Below are positions 48,698-58,415 of a DNA stretch of 64,000 nucleotides, one piece after another. The notes below the pieces were generated by a model. It had not been told where the DNA came from. It saw nothing but the letters and a program-made list of their open reading frames with translations, and did not search any database. Source of the stretch: Gammaproteobacteria bacterium (GTDB lineage Bacteria > Pseudomonadota > Gammaproteobacteria > JACKNK01); the NCBI GenBank assembly GCA_024234955.1, contig JACKNK010000002.1:682001-746000 (forward strand), given 5' to 3'. How positions within the stretch are numbered: the first letter of the stretch is position 1; each line of letters opens with the position of its first letter. A program made the position numbers and the translations under genes.

Positions 48698-50632
48698 ATG
48701 AACGATTCCCATGTCGATGCGCTGCTGCGCCAAGGTGTTGGGCTCCTGCAACAAGGCAATCTCGCCCGTGCCGAGGCGCTGTTCGTTGAGGTGTTGCGTC
48801 GTTCTCCGCGTCAGGCCGACGCACTCAATCTGCTCGGCGTCATCAAGCATCAAGGCGGGTTCAGCACGGAGGCCCTGAAACTGGTCAGACAGGCGCTGAC
48901 CTTGCAGCCTCGGACGGCCCCGTATCATCGCAATCTCGGCCTGATCCAGCTCGCGATGGGCCAGGTTTCCAGCGCGGTAACCAGCTTCCGGAATACCCTG
49001 CAGCTCGCGCCCCACGATGCCGCGACCCACAACGATTTAGGCGTTGCCTACGGTCGTCTGGGACGGTTCGCCGAGGAACTTCGCGAGTACGATCTCGCCA
49101 TCGCCGAGGCGGGAGACTTTGCGGATGCCTACAGCAATCGGGGCCGGGCGCTTGCAGGCAAAGGGGATCTGGAGCGTGCGCTGGACGATCTCGATACGGC
49201 TATCCGTCTGCGTCCGAATCATGGGGATGCCCTCGTCAATCAGACGATGGTGTTGCTCGAATTGGGGCGTCTGGAGGAGGCGTTGCGTGCAATCTCGCGG
49301 GCCATCGAAGTCATGCCTACGGCGCCGACGGTCCACAACACACACGGCGTCGTGCTTCAGGCGCTGGGTGATCTGGATGGCGCGATTGCAAGTTATCGGC
49401 GCGCCATCGAGCTGGATCCCGGGTTTGTGGATGCACACGCCAACCTGTGCGAATGCCTGGAACGCGGCAATCGCATGGATGATCTGAGGGCCGCATTGGC
49501 GACCGCAATGCAGGGCGCGCTTCGCAGTGATCCGCGCCTGCGCTTTTACCAAGCGAAACTTGCGAACCGGGAAGCGCGATACAAGGACGCCTGCGGAATC
49601 CTGGAAAAAATCAATCTGAAGTCGTTGCCGCCGAAGCTTCAGGCGCCCTGCTCAACGTTGCTGGCCAAGGTTTACGACCGCGTGGGCCAATACCCTAAGG
49701 CGTTCAAACAGTTTCAGCACACCAACCGGCAGATCGAACTCGGCGCCCCCGCTGTCACGGGGATGGCGCAAGGCTATTACGACCGGGTAGCGCTGCTCGA
49801 CCGTGCCTGGAGCGCGGTGGCGGCGCCCCTGAGCTGGCCAGACGCCAAGCCCCGGAGCCGCACCCCCCAGTTGGTGTTTCTGGTCGGTTTTCCGCGCTCC
49901 GGCACAACCTTGCTGGACACGATTCTGAGGTCGCATCCGGCGATCTGCGTCATTGAAGAAAAGCCGCTTCTGGACACGATTCGCGTGGCCTGGAACAAGG
50001 CGGGGACGCCTGAAAACCTAAGCGCGCTGAGCGCGGATGCATGTGCGGCAATGGCGCAGGGCTATATGAACCAATTGGCGGCGAGTGATGAGTTCGACGC
50101 GAACGCGGCCGTTGTGGTGGATAAATATCCACTCAACCTCGTCGATGCCGGACTGATCCACCGTCTGTTCCCCGATGCGCGCTTCCTGTTCGCGCTTCGT
50201 CATCCTTACGATGTGACGCTGAGCTGCTTCATGCAGAATTTTGCGCTCAACGGCGCGATGGCCAATTTCCTGTCGATGAGCGGTACCGCAAGACTGTATG
50301 ACCGGGTGATGCATTTGTGGTCTGCATATCGCGCCGCCTTGCCGCTGTCGGTCCATACCCTCAAGTATGAAGATCTGATTCAAGACCTTCGCGCCACCTG
50401 CGAACCGGTGCTGGATTTTGTCGGGCTTCAGTGGGATGAACGGCTGCACGATTACCAGCGCACGGCCTTCGACCGAACGATCATCAATACCCCCAGCTAC
50501 AACCAGGTCACCCAGCCGCTGTACACCTCTGCGCGTGGGCGGTGGCGGAACTATCGACGGATGATGTCCGAAGCGGACCCTTATCTGGCGCCTTGGGTGG
50601 AGCGCTTCGCTTACCCGGATTCAGAGGGGTAA
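48698..50632 (+). CDS. TPR-repeat sulfotransferase
   Basis: A 644-aa protein. The N-terminal ~260 residues are about seven TPR repeats (AYSNRGRALAGKGDLERALDDL is one). The C-terminal ~260 residues are a sulfotransferase with the PAPS loop FLVGFPRSGTTLLDTIL and a catalytic-region FALRHPYDVTLSCFMQNF. TPR-sulfotransferases are known for exported or surface substrates. It is the second PAPS-dependent enzyme in the window. Confidence 0.88.
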   Translation: MNDSHVDALLRQGVGLLQQGNLARAEALFVEVLRRSPRQADALNLLGVIKHQGGFSTEALKLVRQALTLQPRTAPYHRNLGLIQLAMGQVSSAVTSFRNTLQLAPHDAATHNDLGVAYGRLGRFAEELREYDLAIAEAGDFADAYSNRGRALAGKGDLERALDDLDTAIRLRPNHGDALVNQTMVLLELGRLEEALRAISRAIEVMPTAPTVHNTHGVVLQALGDLDGAIASYRRAIELDPGFVDAHANLCECLERGNRMDDLRAALATAMQGALRSDPRLRFYQAKLANREARYKDACGILEKINLKSLPPKLQAPCSTLLAKVYDRVGQYPKAFKQFQHTNRQIELGAPAVTGMAQGYYDRVALLDRAWSAVAAPLSWPDAKPRSRTPQLVFLVGFPRSGTTLLDTILRSHPAICVIEEKPLLDTIRVAWNKAGTPENLSALSADACAAMAQGYMNQLAASDEFDANAAVVVDKYPLNLVDAGLIHRLFPDARFLFALRHPYDVTLSCFMQNFALNGAMANFLSMSGTARLYDRVMHLWSAYRAALPLSVHTLKYEDLIQDLRATCEPVLDFVGLQWDERLHDYQRTAFDRTIINTPSYNQVTQPLYTSARGRWRNYRRMMSEADPYLAPWVERFAYPDSEG

Positions 50633-50905
50633 CCCGTGAGATTGAAATGCGCCGGGGCAAAAGGCCGGGAATCGAATTTGCGGCGAGGCGCTTCGCGTGG
50701 GAGCACGGCGCTTTGAGGGGGATAATTCGTTCACTCAAATAAGATTTATTCGCGATTGCCCATGATGGGGTTATAGGTCGCTTCTATTGGCCCCTTCTGG
50801 GACAGGGGTGTACTTTTCCGCGCCTTACTCTGCCCACCGATTTGTGCGGGTTTCCGCCCTGGGCCAAGAGTGCAACGAATTTCCATATCCGTAACGGAGA
50901 AAGTT

Positions 50906-52195
50906 ATGACGGATGTAATCGCTACCAACGAGACCATTCTGGTCGTGGGCGGCGGCATTTCCGGTATGACGGCGGCGCTAGAGGCCTCCGAGACCGGCAA
51001 GCAGGTCGTTCTGGTCGAGAAGAATCCCACCGTCGGCGGTCGTGTCTCCCAGCTTTACAAGTACTTCCCGAAGCTCTGCTTCCCGACTTGTGGCATGGAG
51101 ATCAACCTGAAGCGCTCGCGTCAGAACAATAATCTGACCGTGTTGACCCTGGCCGAGGTGACGGCGGTTTCCGGCAAGGCCGGCGATTACAGTGTCACCG
51201 TCAAGATGACGCCGCGTTTCGTGAACTCGAACTGCACCGCCTGCGGCGAGTGCGGCAAGGCTGTCGAGGCCGAGTTCAGCGATGAACACAATTACGAGTT
51301 CATGGGGGCCAAGCGCAAGGGTGCTTACCTGCCGCACAACATGGCTTACCCGCAGCGCTACGTGATCGATCCGCGCATCATCGGCACTGCCGATGCCGAC
51401 AAGGCCAAGGCCGCCTGCAAGTTCGACGCAGTCGATCTGGAGCAGAAGGAAGAGACCATCGAGCTGAAGGTCGGTGCGATCGTCTACGCGACCGGCTGGC
51501 GTCCTTACGATGCCAACAAGATCCAGCCCTACGGCTACGATCGCATCGCCAACGTCATCACCAGCGTCGAGTTCGAGCGCATGGCCGATCCGAACGGCCC
51601 GACCGGCGGCAAGCTGGTGCGCCCGTCCGATGGCAAGGAGGCGAAGAACGTCGCCTTCATCCAGTGCGCCGGCTCGCGTGACCGCAATCACCTCAAGCAC
51701 TGCTCGCGCATCTGCTGCATGGCCTCGCTGAAGCAGACCACCTACGTGCAGGACGCCTTCGGTGCCGACGCCAACATCAGCGTCTACTACATCGACATCC
51801 GCGCCATCGATCGTTTCGAGGACTTCTACAAGAAGGTCCAGGCGCAGGACAACGTCACGTTCATCAAGTCCAAGGTCGCCAATATCGTCGAAGACAAGGA
51901 CGGCAACGCCGTCTGTCGCGGTGTCGATACCGAGGGCTACACCCGCTACGAAAATCCGCACGATCTGGTCGTGCTGGCGATCGGCATGGAGCCGTCCGTC
52001 AACTTCAACAATCTGGGCATCGATGTGGTGGCCAACGAGCACGGCTTCCTGGAGCCGGACGAAGCCAATGGCGGCATTTTCGCCGCCGGCGTCGCGTCCG
52101 ATGCGCTGGACGTCAATCGCTCCGTGCAGAGCGCGACTGCCGCTGCCCTGCGCGCCATCCAGGTCGTCAACCGCGTCGGCGGAACGGAGGCTTAA
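50906..52195 (+). CDS. qmoA: QmoA-type HdrA-like flavoprotein
   Basis: A 429-aa flavoprotein related to HdrA. The FAD loop is VGGGISGMTAALEA near residue 15. The Cys segments CFPTCGME, NCTACGECG and RICCMAS mark iron-sulfur ligands. QmoA works with QmoB in the complex that links APS reductase to quinone. The ATG at 50906 has SD ACGGAG; the track-style upstream start is not needed. It is first of a tight four-gene operon. Apr genes are not in the window. Confidence 0.88.
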   Translation: MTDVIATNETILVVGGGISGMTAALEASETGKQVVLVEKNPTVGGRVSQLYKYFPKLCFPTCGMEINLKRSRQNNNLTVLTLAEVTAVSGKAGDYSVTVKMTPRFVNSNCTACGECGKAVEAEFSDEHNYEFMGAKRKGAYLPHNMAYPQRYVIDPRIIGTADADKAKAACKFDAVDLEQKEETIELKVGAIVYATGWRPYDANKIQPYGYDRIANVITSVEFERMADPNGPTGGKLVRPSDGKEAKNVAFIQCAGSRDRNHLKHCSRICCMASLKQTTYVQDAFGADANISVYYIDIRAIDRFEDFYKKVQAQDNVTFIKSKVANIVEDKDGNAVCRGVDTEGYTRYENPHDLVVLAIGMEPSVNFNNLGIDVVANEHGFLEPDEANGGIFAAGVASDALDVNRSVQSATAAALRAIQVVNRVGGTEA

Positions 52196-52198
52196 ACC

Positions 52199-54433
52199 AT
52201 GGCTGATGAAAAGAAAATCGGTTGTTATATCTGCAAGGGCTGCGGGCTGGGCGAACGCCTGGATACCGATGAGCTCGAGACCATTGCTACCCGCGAGGGC
52301 AAGGCCAATGTCGTCAAGCAGCATGACTTCCTGTGTAACGCCGACGGCGTGAAGATGATCCAGGACGACATCGACAACGATGGCGTCAACCACATCGTCA
52401 TCGGTGCCTGTTCGCGTCGTTCCAAGGCGGAAGCCTTCAACTTCCAGAATGTCGCGATCTCCCGCGCCAATCTGCGTGAAGGCGTCATCTGGATTCGTCC
52501 GGACGAGCCGGATGCGCAGGAAACCACCCAGGAAATGGCGGCGGACTACATCCGCATGGCCTGCGCCGAGACCAAGTTCCAGAATATCCCGGCCGCTTCC
52601 GGTCAGCAGGGTCTGAACAAGAAGCTCCTGGTCGTGGGCGGCGGTATCGCTGGCATGACCTCGGCGATCGAAGCCTCCAAGGCGGGCTATCCGGCGACCA
52701 TCGTCGAGAAGACCGGCAAGCTGGGCGGCGCGATGGCCGACATGGTTGCGCGCATCCCGAACCGCTCCCCGTACGCCGATCCGATGGACACCGGCGTCGC
52801 GGCGATGATCGCGGCGATCGAGGCGGATTCGAACATCACCGTGCATCTGAACAGCACCGTGACCAAGACTTCCGGCGCCCCGGGTCGTTTCTCGGCGGAC
52901 ATCACCACCGAGTCCGGCGCCACCACCACCGACAACTTCGGCGCGATCGTGCAGGCCTCGGGCTTCACCGATTATGACGCCAACCAGTTGCCGGAATTCG
53001 CTTACGGCAAGACCCCAGACGTGGTCACCCAGCGCGAGCTGGAGGCCATGATCAAGGAAGCCGGCGATGGCCCGGTGAAGCGTAAGTCCGACGGCAAGGT
53101 GATCGCCTCTGCGCTGTTCGTGCAGTGCGCCGGGCAGCGTTCCGACAAGGAAGGCCACCTGTCTTACTGCTCCGGCTTCTGCTGCTCCGCGTCCATCAAG
53201 GAAGCGATGCTGCTGAAGGACCGCAACGCCGACTGCGACACCATCATCTGCTTCGACGATCTGCGCACCCCGGGTGCCGGCGGCGAAGACTTCTACCGTT
53301 CCGGTCAGAAGAAGGGCGTCACCTTTACCAAGTCCAAGGTCTCCGAGGTCGTCCCGGCCAACGGCAGCCTGACCGTGAAGATGCACGACCTGATCCTCAA
53401 TGATGATGTCGAAGCCAGCGTCGATCTGGTGGTTCTGGCCACCGGCCTGATCGCCAATTCCGGTGTCGACATCGACGACAAGTCTGCCGAGAACGTTGCG
53501 CAGGACCCGACCCAGGAATACAAGGTCAATGTGGATTCCATCCTCAACCTGACCTATCGCCAGGGCCGCGACCTGCCGAAGCTCACCGAGAACTTCGCCG
53601 ACTCGCACTTCATCTGCTTCCCGTACGAAACCCGTCGTACCGGCATCTATGCCGCCGGTCCGGTGCGTCGTCCGATGGACGCCGCGCAGGCGATCGAAGA
53701 CGCCACCGGCGCGACCATGAAGGCGATCCAGTCGCTCGAACACGCCGCCACCGGTGAGGCCGTGCTGCCGCGTCCGGGCGATCTGTCCTTCCCGACCTTC
53801 CGCAAGGAAGGCTGCACCCAGTGCAAACGCTGCACCGTGGAATGCCCGTTCGGCGCGATCGACGAAGACGAACAGCGGTACCCGCAGTACAACGAATCGC
53901 GCTGCCGCCGTTGCGGCACCTGCATGGGCGCCTGCCCGGTGCGCATCATCTCCTTCGAAAACTACTCGGTGGAAACCGTCGGTCAGCAGATCAAGGCCGC
54001 CGATATGCCGGAAGAGTTCGACGAGAAGCCGCGCATCCTGGTCCTGGCCTGCGAGAACGACGCCTACCCGGCACTCGACATGGCCGCGATGAACGGCATG
54101 CAGTACAGCGCCTTTGCCCGTGTCGTTCCGGTCCGCTGCCTGGGTTCGGTCAACACCATTTGGGTGTCGGACGCGCTCAACGGCGGTTATGACGGCATCA
54201 TCCTGATGGGTTGCCGCCAGGACGAGAACTACCAGTGCCACTTCGTGAAGGGCTCCGAGATGGCTCATACCCGTATGAGCAAGATCGCCGACACCCTTCA
54301 GACCCTGTCGTTGGAAGAAGAGCGCGTCGCGACCTACGAGATCGCGATCACCGACTCCGCCCGCACCGTGCAGATCATCAACGAAATGGAAGAAACCATT
54401 CAGAAGATCGGCATGAGCCCGTTCAAGTTCTAA
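52199..54433 (+). CDS. qmoB: QmoB-type HdrA/MvhD fusion flavoprotein
   Basis: A 744-aa protein. An N-terminal Cys motif (CYICKGCG) is followed by an FAD-binding HdrA-like core (VVGGGIAGMTSAIEAS). Two [4Fe-4S] ferredoxin motifs follow (CTQCKRCTVECP, CRRCGTCMGACP). The C-terminal MvhD-like domain keeps CENDAYP, CLGSVN and GCRQDENYQCH. The MvhD part is the hydrogenase-delta-type electron entry/exit module. It starts 3 bp after the qmoA stop. It could support electron bifurcation or confurcation (inference). Confidence 0.88.
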   Translation: MADEKKIGCYICKGCGLGERLDTDELETIATREGKANVVKQHDFLCNADGVKMIQDDIDNDGVNHIVIGACSRRSKAEAFNFQNVAISRANLREGVIWIRPDEPDAQETTQEMAADYIRMACAETKFQNIPAASGQQGLNKKLLVVGGGIAGMTSAIEASKAGYPATIVEKTGKLGGAMADMVARIPNRSPYADPMDTGVAAMIAAIEADSNITVHLNSTVTKTSGAPGRFSADITTESGATTTDNFGAIVQASGFTDYDANQLPEFAYGKTPDVVTQRELEAMIKEAGDGPVKRKSDGKVIASALFVQCAGQRSDKEGHLSYCSGFCCSASIKEAMLLKDRNADCDTIICFDDLRTPGAGGEDFYRSGQKKGVTFTKSKVSEVVPANGSLTVKMHDLILNDDVEASVDLVVLATGLIANSGVDIDDKSAENVAQDPTQEYKVNVDSILNLTYRQGRDLPKLTENFADSHFICFPYETRRTGIYAAGPVRRPMDAAQAIEDATGATMKAIQSLEHAATGEAVLPRPGDLSFPTFRKEGCTQCKRCTVECPFGAIDEDEQRYPQYNESRCRRCGTCMGACPVRIISFENYSVETVGQQIKAADMPEEFDEKPRILVLACENDAYPALDMAAMNGMQYSAFARVVPVRCLGSVNTIWVSDALNGGYDGIILMGCRQDENYQCHFVKGSEMAHTRMSKIADTLQTLSLEEERVATYEIAITDSARTVQIINEMEETIQKIGMSPFKF

Positions 54434-54446
54434 GAGGAGTTATGCG

Positions 54447-55064
54447 ATGAGCGATTTGAACACCGCAATGGTCGAAAAGTACCGCTCCAACTTCCTCAAG
54501 GAAGTCGAAGCGAACGTCGAAGAAGGCGACTGGGTCAAGATGTGCATGCAGTGTGGCGTGTGCTCCGGCTCCTGTCCGCTGGGCAATGCCTGGGAACACC
54601 CGCCGCAGGAAATCTTCATGATGATCCGCGCCGGCAAGCGCGACGAGGTGCTGAGCTCCTCGTCGATGTGGATGTGCACCTCCTGCTACAACTGCATCGT
54701 GCGTTGCCCGCGCGAGCTGCCGATCACCCACATCATGCACGGCCTGGCGCACTACGCTAAGCGTCTGGGCCTGTCCCCGAAGGAGCAGCCGACCGCGAAG
54801 TTCGCGCAGCTCTTCTGGGACAACCTGAGCAAGGACGGTCGCGTTAACGAGCTCAAGCTCGGCCTGGCCCTGTACTTCATGAATGGCTTCGGTGAGGGCA
54901 TCAAGACCTCGCTGAAGATGAAGGACATCGGCCTGGGCATGGTCAAGACCAAGCGCATGAACGTCATGGAAATTCTGGGCGGTCACAGCGTGAAAGATAA
55001 GAGCGGTTTCCACGCCATGCTGAAAAAGGCGGCGGAAATCGAAGAGGCCAAGATCCAGAAGTGA
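54447..55064 (+). CDS. hdrC: HdrC-like iron-sulfur subunit
   Basis: A 205-aa soluble protein with two [4Fe-4S] motifs (CMQCGVCSGSCP and CTSCYNCIVRCP). It corresponds to the N-terminal HdrC half of QmoC; the membrane cytochrome-b part of a classic QmoC (~380 aa) is absent. It is 13 bp after qmoB with SD GAGGAG, and hdrB follows. It presumably relays electrons from QmoAB to HdrB. Confidence 0.87.
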   Translation: MSDLNTAMVEKYRSNFLKEVEANVEEGDWVKMCMQCGVCSGSCPLGNAWEHPPQEIFMMIRAGKRDEVLSSSSMWMCTSCYNCIVRCPRELPITHIMHGLAHYAKRLGLSPKEQPTAKFAQLFWDNLSKDGRVNELKLGLALYFMNGFGEGIKTSLKMKDIGLGMVKTKRMNVMEILGGHSVKDKSGFHAMLKKAAEIEEAKIQK

Positions 55065-55081
55065 TTCTGGGGAGAAAACCA

Positions 55082-55978
55082 ATGGCAAAAGAATATTCGT
55101 TCTATCCGGGCTGTTCCTCTCAGGACAAAGCCTCCTCCTCCAACTACCTCCGTTCCGTCGAGGCGATGTGTGAAGAGCTGGACATCACGCTCAACCACAT
55201 CCCGGACTGGAACTGCTGCGGCGCCTCCATCGGCTACGCCGGCGGCGGCGAGCTGCCGCGTCTGGCGCTGTCCGCGCGCAACCTGGCGCTCTCCGAAGAG
55301 CACAACAAGGGTCAGGACGTGGTCGCCACCTGCGCCGCCTGCTGGCTCGCGACCAAGGAGACCCAGGAGCGTCTGGAACACGATTCCGACCTGATGGCCG
55401 AAACCAACGTCGCCCTCAAGGAAGCCGGTCTCGAGTTCAAGAACGAGAACAAGGTCCGCCACATGGTCGAGGTCCTGATCGAGGACTTCGGTTATGAGGA
55501 ACTCGGCAAGCACGTGAAGAAGCCGCTCGAAGGCATGAAGATCGCGGGCTACGTCGGCTGCCAGACCAACCGTCCGTTCGGCATCGACGGCGAGTCCTTC
55601 GAAAACCCGAAGTACCTCGACAAGTTCATCGAGACCATGGGCGCCGAGCCGGTCGAGAAGTACGACAAGAAGGTGCAGTGCTGCGGCGGCGCGCTGGCGT
55701 TCTCCGAGCCGGAGAAGTCGCAGGCCATGATCAAGGACATCATCGAGTCGGCCTATGACGGCGGTGCCGAGATGATCGTGACCCCGTGCCCGGTCTGCCA
55801 GATGAACGTCGAGGTCTACCAGGACCAGATCAACGCCCAGTACGGCACCAAGTTCAAGATGCCGGTGGTGTACTACTCCACGCTGATGGCGGTGGCCTAC
55901 GGCCGCAACGCCAAGGATGCGGCCCTGGACGGCCAAGTCATCCGCGCCAAGCGCCTGGAAGAGATTGCCGCGAAGTAA
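55082..55978 (+). CDS. hdrB: HdrB-like CCG-domain subunit
   Basis: A 298-aa protein with two CCG (Cx~30CCGx~35CxxC) motifs. The first is FYPGCSSQ / WNCCGASIGYAGGG / CAACW; the second is GYVGCQTN / VQCCGGALAF / TPCPVC. These bind the noncubane iron-sulfur clusters that in heterodisulfide reductase reduce a disulfide. The ATG at 55082 with SD GGGGAG is preferred over the GTG inside hdrC. Substrate may be a protein or low-molecular-weight disulfide (inference). Confidence 0.88.
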   Translation: MAKEYSFYPGCSSQDKASSSNYLRSVEAMCEELDITLNHIPDWNCCGASIGYAGGGELPRLALSARNLALSEEHNKGQDVVATCAACWLATKETQERLEHDSDLMAETNVALKEAGLEFKNENKVRHMVEVLIEDFGYEELGKHVKKPLEGMKIAGYVGCQTNRPFGIDGESFENPKYLDKFIETMGAEPVEKYDKKVQCCGGALAFSEPEKSQAMIKDIIESAYDGGAEMIVTPCPVCQMNVEVYQDQINAQYGTKFKMPVVYYSTLMAVAYGRNAKDAALDGQVIRAKRLEEIAAK

Positions 55979-56004
55979 TTCGCCCGATCTGCGAGCGTTA
56001 AAAC

Positions 56005-56040
56005 AAGCCCCGGTTCGGTGACGGACCGGGGCTTTTCGTT
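56005..56040 (+). terminator. Rho-independent terminator after the qmo-hdr operon
   Basis: AAGCCCCGGT / ACCGGGGCTT: a 10-bp GC-rich stem with a 10-nt loop, followed by TTCGTTTT, 27 bp after the hdrB stop. Confidence 0.9.
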
Positions 56041-56301
56041 TTGCCGCGAGCGATTCAGCAGAGTTTGGCGAGGTTGGGGTCGGTCGTATCTGCCCCTGCG
56101 ACTATGGCGTTAAACGTGGGGTTCACGCGCAAACGAATAGGTGCTTCGATGTCAGGGCCGATTCGGGAAGTCTGGGCGTCTACAACATATCCAGTAACGC
56201 TTGGGCTTCGATGGCTAGGGCGGATCCAAACGCAGGGGCAAGGTGTTCGTCGGGTTTTGCCTCAGCGCCTCGGTAAACGCGTGTTTGCGCGCGAATTGGT
56301 G

Positions 56302-56838
56302 TCACTCCACGAATTCCAACTGCCCGGTGAGCAGATCGGCGACCGCGCGCGGCAGGTAAATCAGCAGCATCTCCTCGCCGCCGTCGTAGTAGCGCAGCAA
56401 CCGGCCCCGGCCGGCGGCGTCGATGGCCTCGGCGAGGTGTTCCATCAGCGCGGTGTCCAGGCACTCGTCATCGAGATCGAACTCCCATTCGTGGACGGCG
56501 CCCTCGATGGTGCACAACACCTGTTCGACGTTGCCGTCCTCGCCGTCGATGGTCTCGCCTCCGACCTGCGCGTCCAGTTCGTCGCCGGCCAGCGCCAGCA
56601 GGGATTCGGCGAGTTCGCGATAGGCGCCTTCGTAGACGGAGTCTTCCTCGCAGGACAGGAACACGCTGGTGCCACGTTCGGGGAGCGCCTCGACCAGGGC
56701 ATTGAGCAGCGCGTATTCGAACTCGGGCTCGTCGCCGGGTTCGTAGGCGTCCGGGTCGGGCAGGTCATCGGCATCGAGCGCGATGCCGTGTTCTTCGAGG
56801 GCGCTCAGCAGCGCGGGCAGGTCGAGATCGAATGACAT
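56302..56838 (-). CDS. Acidic protein of unknown function
   Basis: A 178-aa, strongly acidic soluble protein (many Asp and Glu) without a recognised domain. The ATG at 56838 with SD GGAG 8 nt upstream is chosen over an upstream in-frame ATG. It is the last gene of a minus-strand cluster and starts 2 bp after the stop of the 501-aa gene. The ~260 bp between the qmo terminator and this gene hold nothing recognised. Confidence 0.6.
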   Translation of the reverse strand: MSFDLDLPALLSALEEHGIALDADDLPDPDAYEPGDEPEFEYALLNALVEALPERGTSVFLSCEEDSVYEGAYRELAESLLALAGDELDAQVGGETIDGEDGNVEQVLCTIEGAVHEWEFDLDDECLDTALMEHLAEAIDAAGRGRLLRYYDGGEEMLLIYLPRAVADLLTGQLEFVE

Positions 56839-56840
56839 GG

Positions 56841-58346
56841 TCAAAGCTCCAGTGGCGGCAGAGGCTTGCCGGCCCAGGGCGAGACCGGCAGGCCGTCGAT
56901 GGCGACATCGACATGGCCGCGCAGCCACGCCTTCCGAGGCAGGATGTAGTGGTCGGGGTGGCCGGTCAGGTGACAGGCTTGATGCTGGAATTCCATGCCG
57001 CAGGCCTCGAAGCGGCCTTGCGGGTCGAGGAACACGAATTGCTTGCCGGTGCGGTCGAACAACTCCCGCCGCCAGCGGCGTTCCAGCAGGAGCAGCGGCA
57101 GGGTCGGAAACCAGTCGCGATAATGGGCGTTCAGGCGGGGGACGTAGATCAGCGCCGGGCGCTCGGGTGCGGGGGCGTTGTCGAGCGCGGACTTGGGGAT
57201 GTAGAAGTCCACGCCGAAGCCGGCGCCGTCGTGGTTGCTGATGCGTTGCGGCGCGCGCAGGGGCACCGAGACCCGATACCCGGGAATGTGCCTGGCGCCG
57301 CCGGCCCCCAGTTCCTTGTTGAACGCGGGCGAGAACACTCTGACCAGGTCGACCGGCTCGCCCACCGTCGGATTGGGATTCTCGCCAACCAGATCCGAGG
57401 CACGCAGCGCGTCGAGGCAGGCGCGCAGCAGGGCAACGGGTTCCGCGTCGTACAACGTGAGGGTCGGCGCGTAGCCGAGCGGGCCTTCGAGCTGCAGGTC
57501 GTCGGAACCGAATCGCAGATACCGGTCCGGGTCCCAGTCGACGCGGGACAGCTCGTGGAGCCGATGCGGGCCGAGGGCGTCACGCATCCGGACGATCTGG
57601 TCGGTGGCATCGCCGGCGTCGATGTGGGCGCGTACGGCAGCGAAGAACACCTGCCATTCGGAGGCCTCTCCCAACGAGGCGCGGGGTTCTACATAGTTGT
57701 AAAGGCCGCTCAGGAATCGCGCCATGCCTGGGTGGGGTTGATAGCCCTCCGGCTGCGCCGCCAGCCAGCGGGTGCAACTGAAATAGAAGGCCAGATTGGT
57801 GGTGACCGGGATGCCGAACGGGTGATCGCGGTCGGCGGTCATCAGGGAGGCCATTCTCGCTTCGCAGTCTTTGACGTAGACGCGCACGTGGGTTTCCAGG
57901 TATCGACCCTTGTCTTCCTTCCAGGGCGAACTGGCGGGATCGAAGGACTTGGGGATCATGGTTTCCGACCACAGGCGCTGCTGCGGGATCTTCCACCGCC
58001 AGGGGAAACTGAGATGGGCGTTTACGGTGATCAGAAAATCGCGAATTCCCGGTCCCGCCGCCGCGTAGAGCTCGCGTACGTCATCGGCGGTCTCCACCGG
58101 GGCATCCGTGGGTAGCATGTAGTGGGAGATCACGGGACCCCAAACATTGTCCTGGTATATCTCGCCCCGCAGGAAATAGGCCTTCTCGGCCGCCAATTCC
58201 TTCGCTTTGAAGCTGCTGGGGCGAGGATCACAGGGGTTCTTTCGGGTGATTTCAGCCCATGCCGCCTGGCGTTGGCGCACCCATTCCGGGTCATCCAGCT
58301 TCCATAGATGTTGGAATTTGTTTTCGAGCAGTGGCGGTGTGGGCAT
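56841..58346 (-). CDS. Protein of unknown function (501 aa)
   Basis: A soluble-looking protein rich in Trp and Arg with no recognised domain or signal peptide. Candidate conserved stretches include FFAAVRAHID, HDGAGFGVDFYIPKSALD and CGMEFQHQACHLTGHPDHYILP. The ATG at 58346 has SD AGGA; the one at 58361 has none. It sits between two acidic proteins and is probably co-transcribed with them. Confidence 0.6.
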   Translation of the reverse strand: MPTPPLLENKFQHLWKLDDPEWVRQRQAAWAEITRKNPCDPRPSSFKAKELAAEKAYFLRGEIYQDNVWGPVISHYMLPTDAPVETADDVRELYAAAGPGIRDFLITVNAHLSFPWRWKIPQQRLWSETMIPKSFDPASSPWKEDKGRYLETHVRVYVKDCEARMASLMTADRDHPFGIPVTTNLAFYFSCTRWLAAQPEGYQPHPGMARFLSGLYNYVEPRASLGEASEWQVFFAAVRAHIDAGDATDQIVRMRDALGPHRLHELSRVDWDPDRYLRFGSDDLQLEGPLGYAPTLTLYDAEPVALLRACLDALRASDLVGENPNPTVGEPVDLVRVFSPAFNKELGAGGARHIPGYRVSVPLRAPQRISNHDGAGFGVDFYIPKSALDNAPAPERPALIYVPRLNAHYRDWFPTLPLLLLERRWRRELFDRTGKQFVFLDPQGRFEACGMEFQHQACHLTGHPDHYILPRKAWLRGHVDVAIDGLPVSPWAGKPLPPLEL

Positions 58347-58415
58347 GGTGGTTCCTGACATTGGTTGTCAACGGGGGGTGCCGGCAAAGCCACGAGCGCC
58401 GTAGCTCAAGCTGGG

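Noticed and set aside
50978..54268. 1096-codon open frame on the minus strand across qmoA-qmoB
   Set aside because: It is an antisense shadow created by codon bias; the plus-strand genes have FAD and Fe-S motifs and SD sites.
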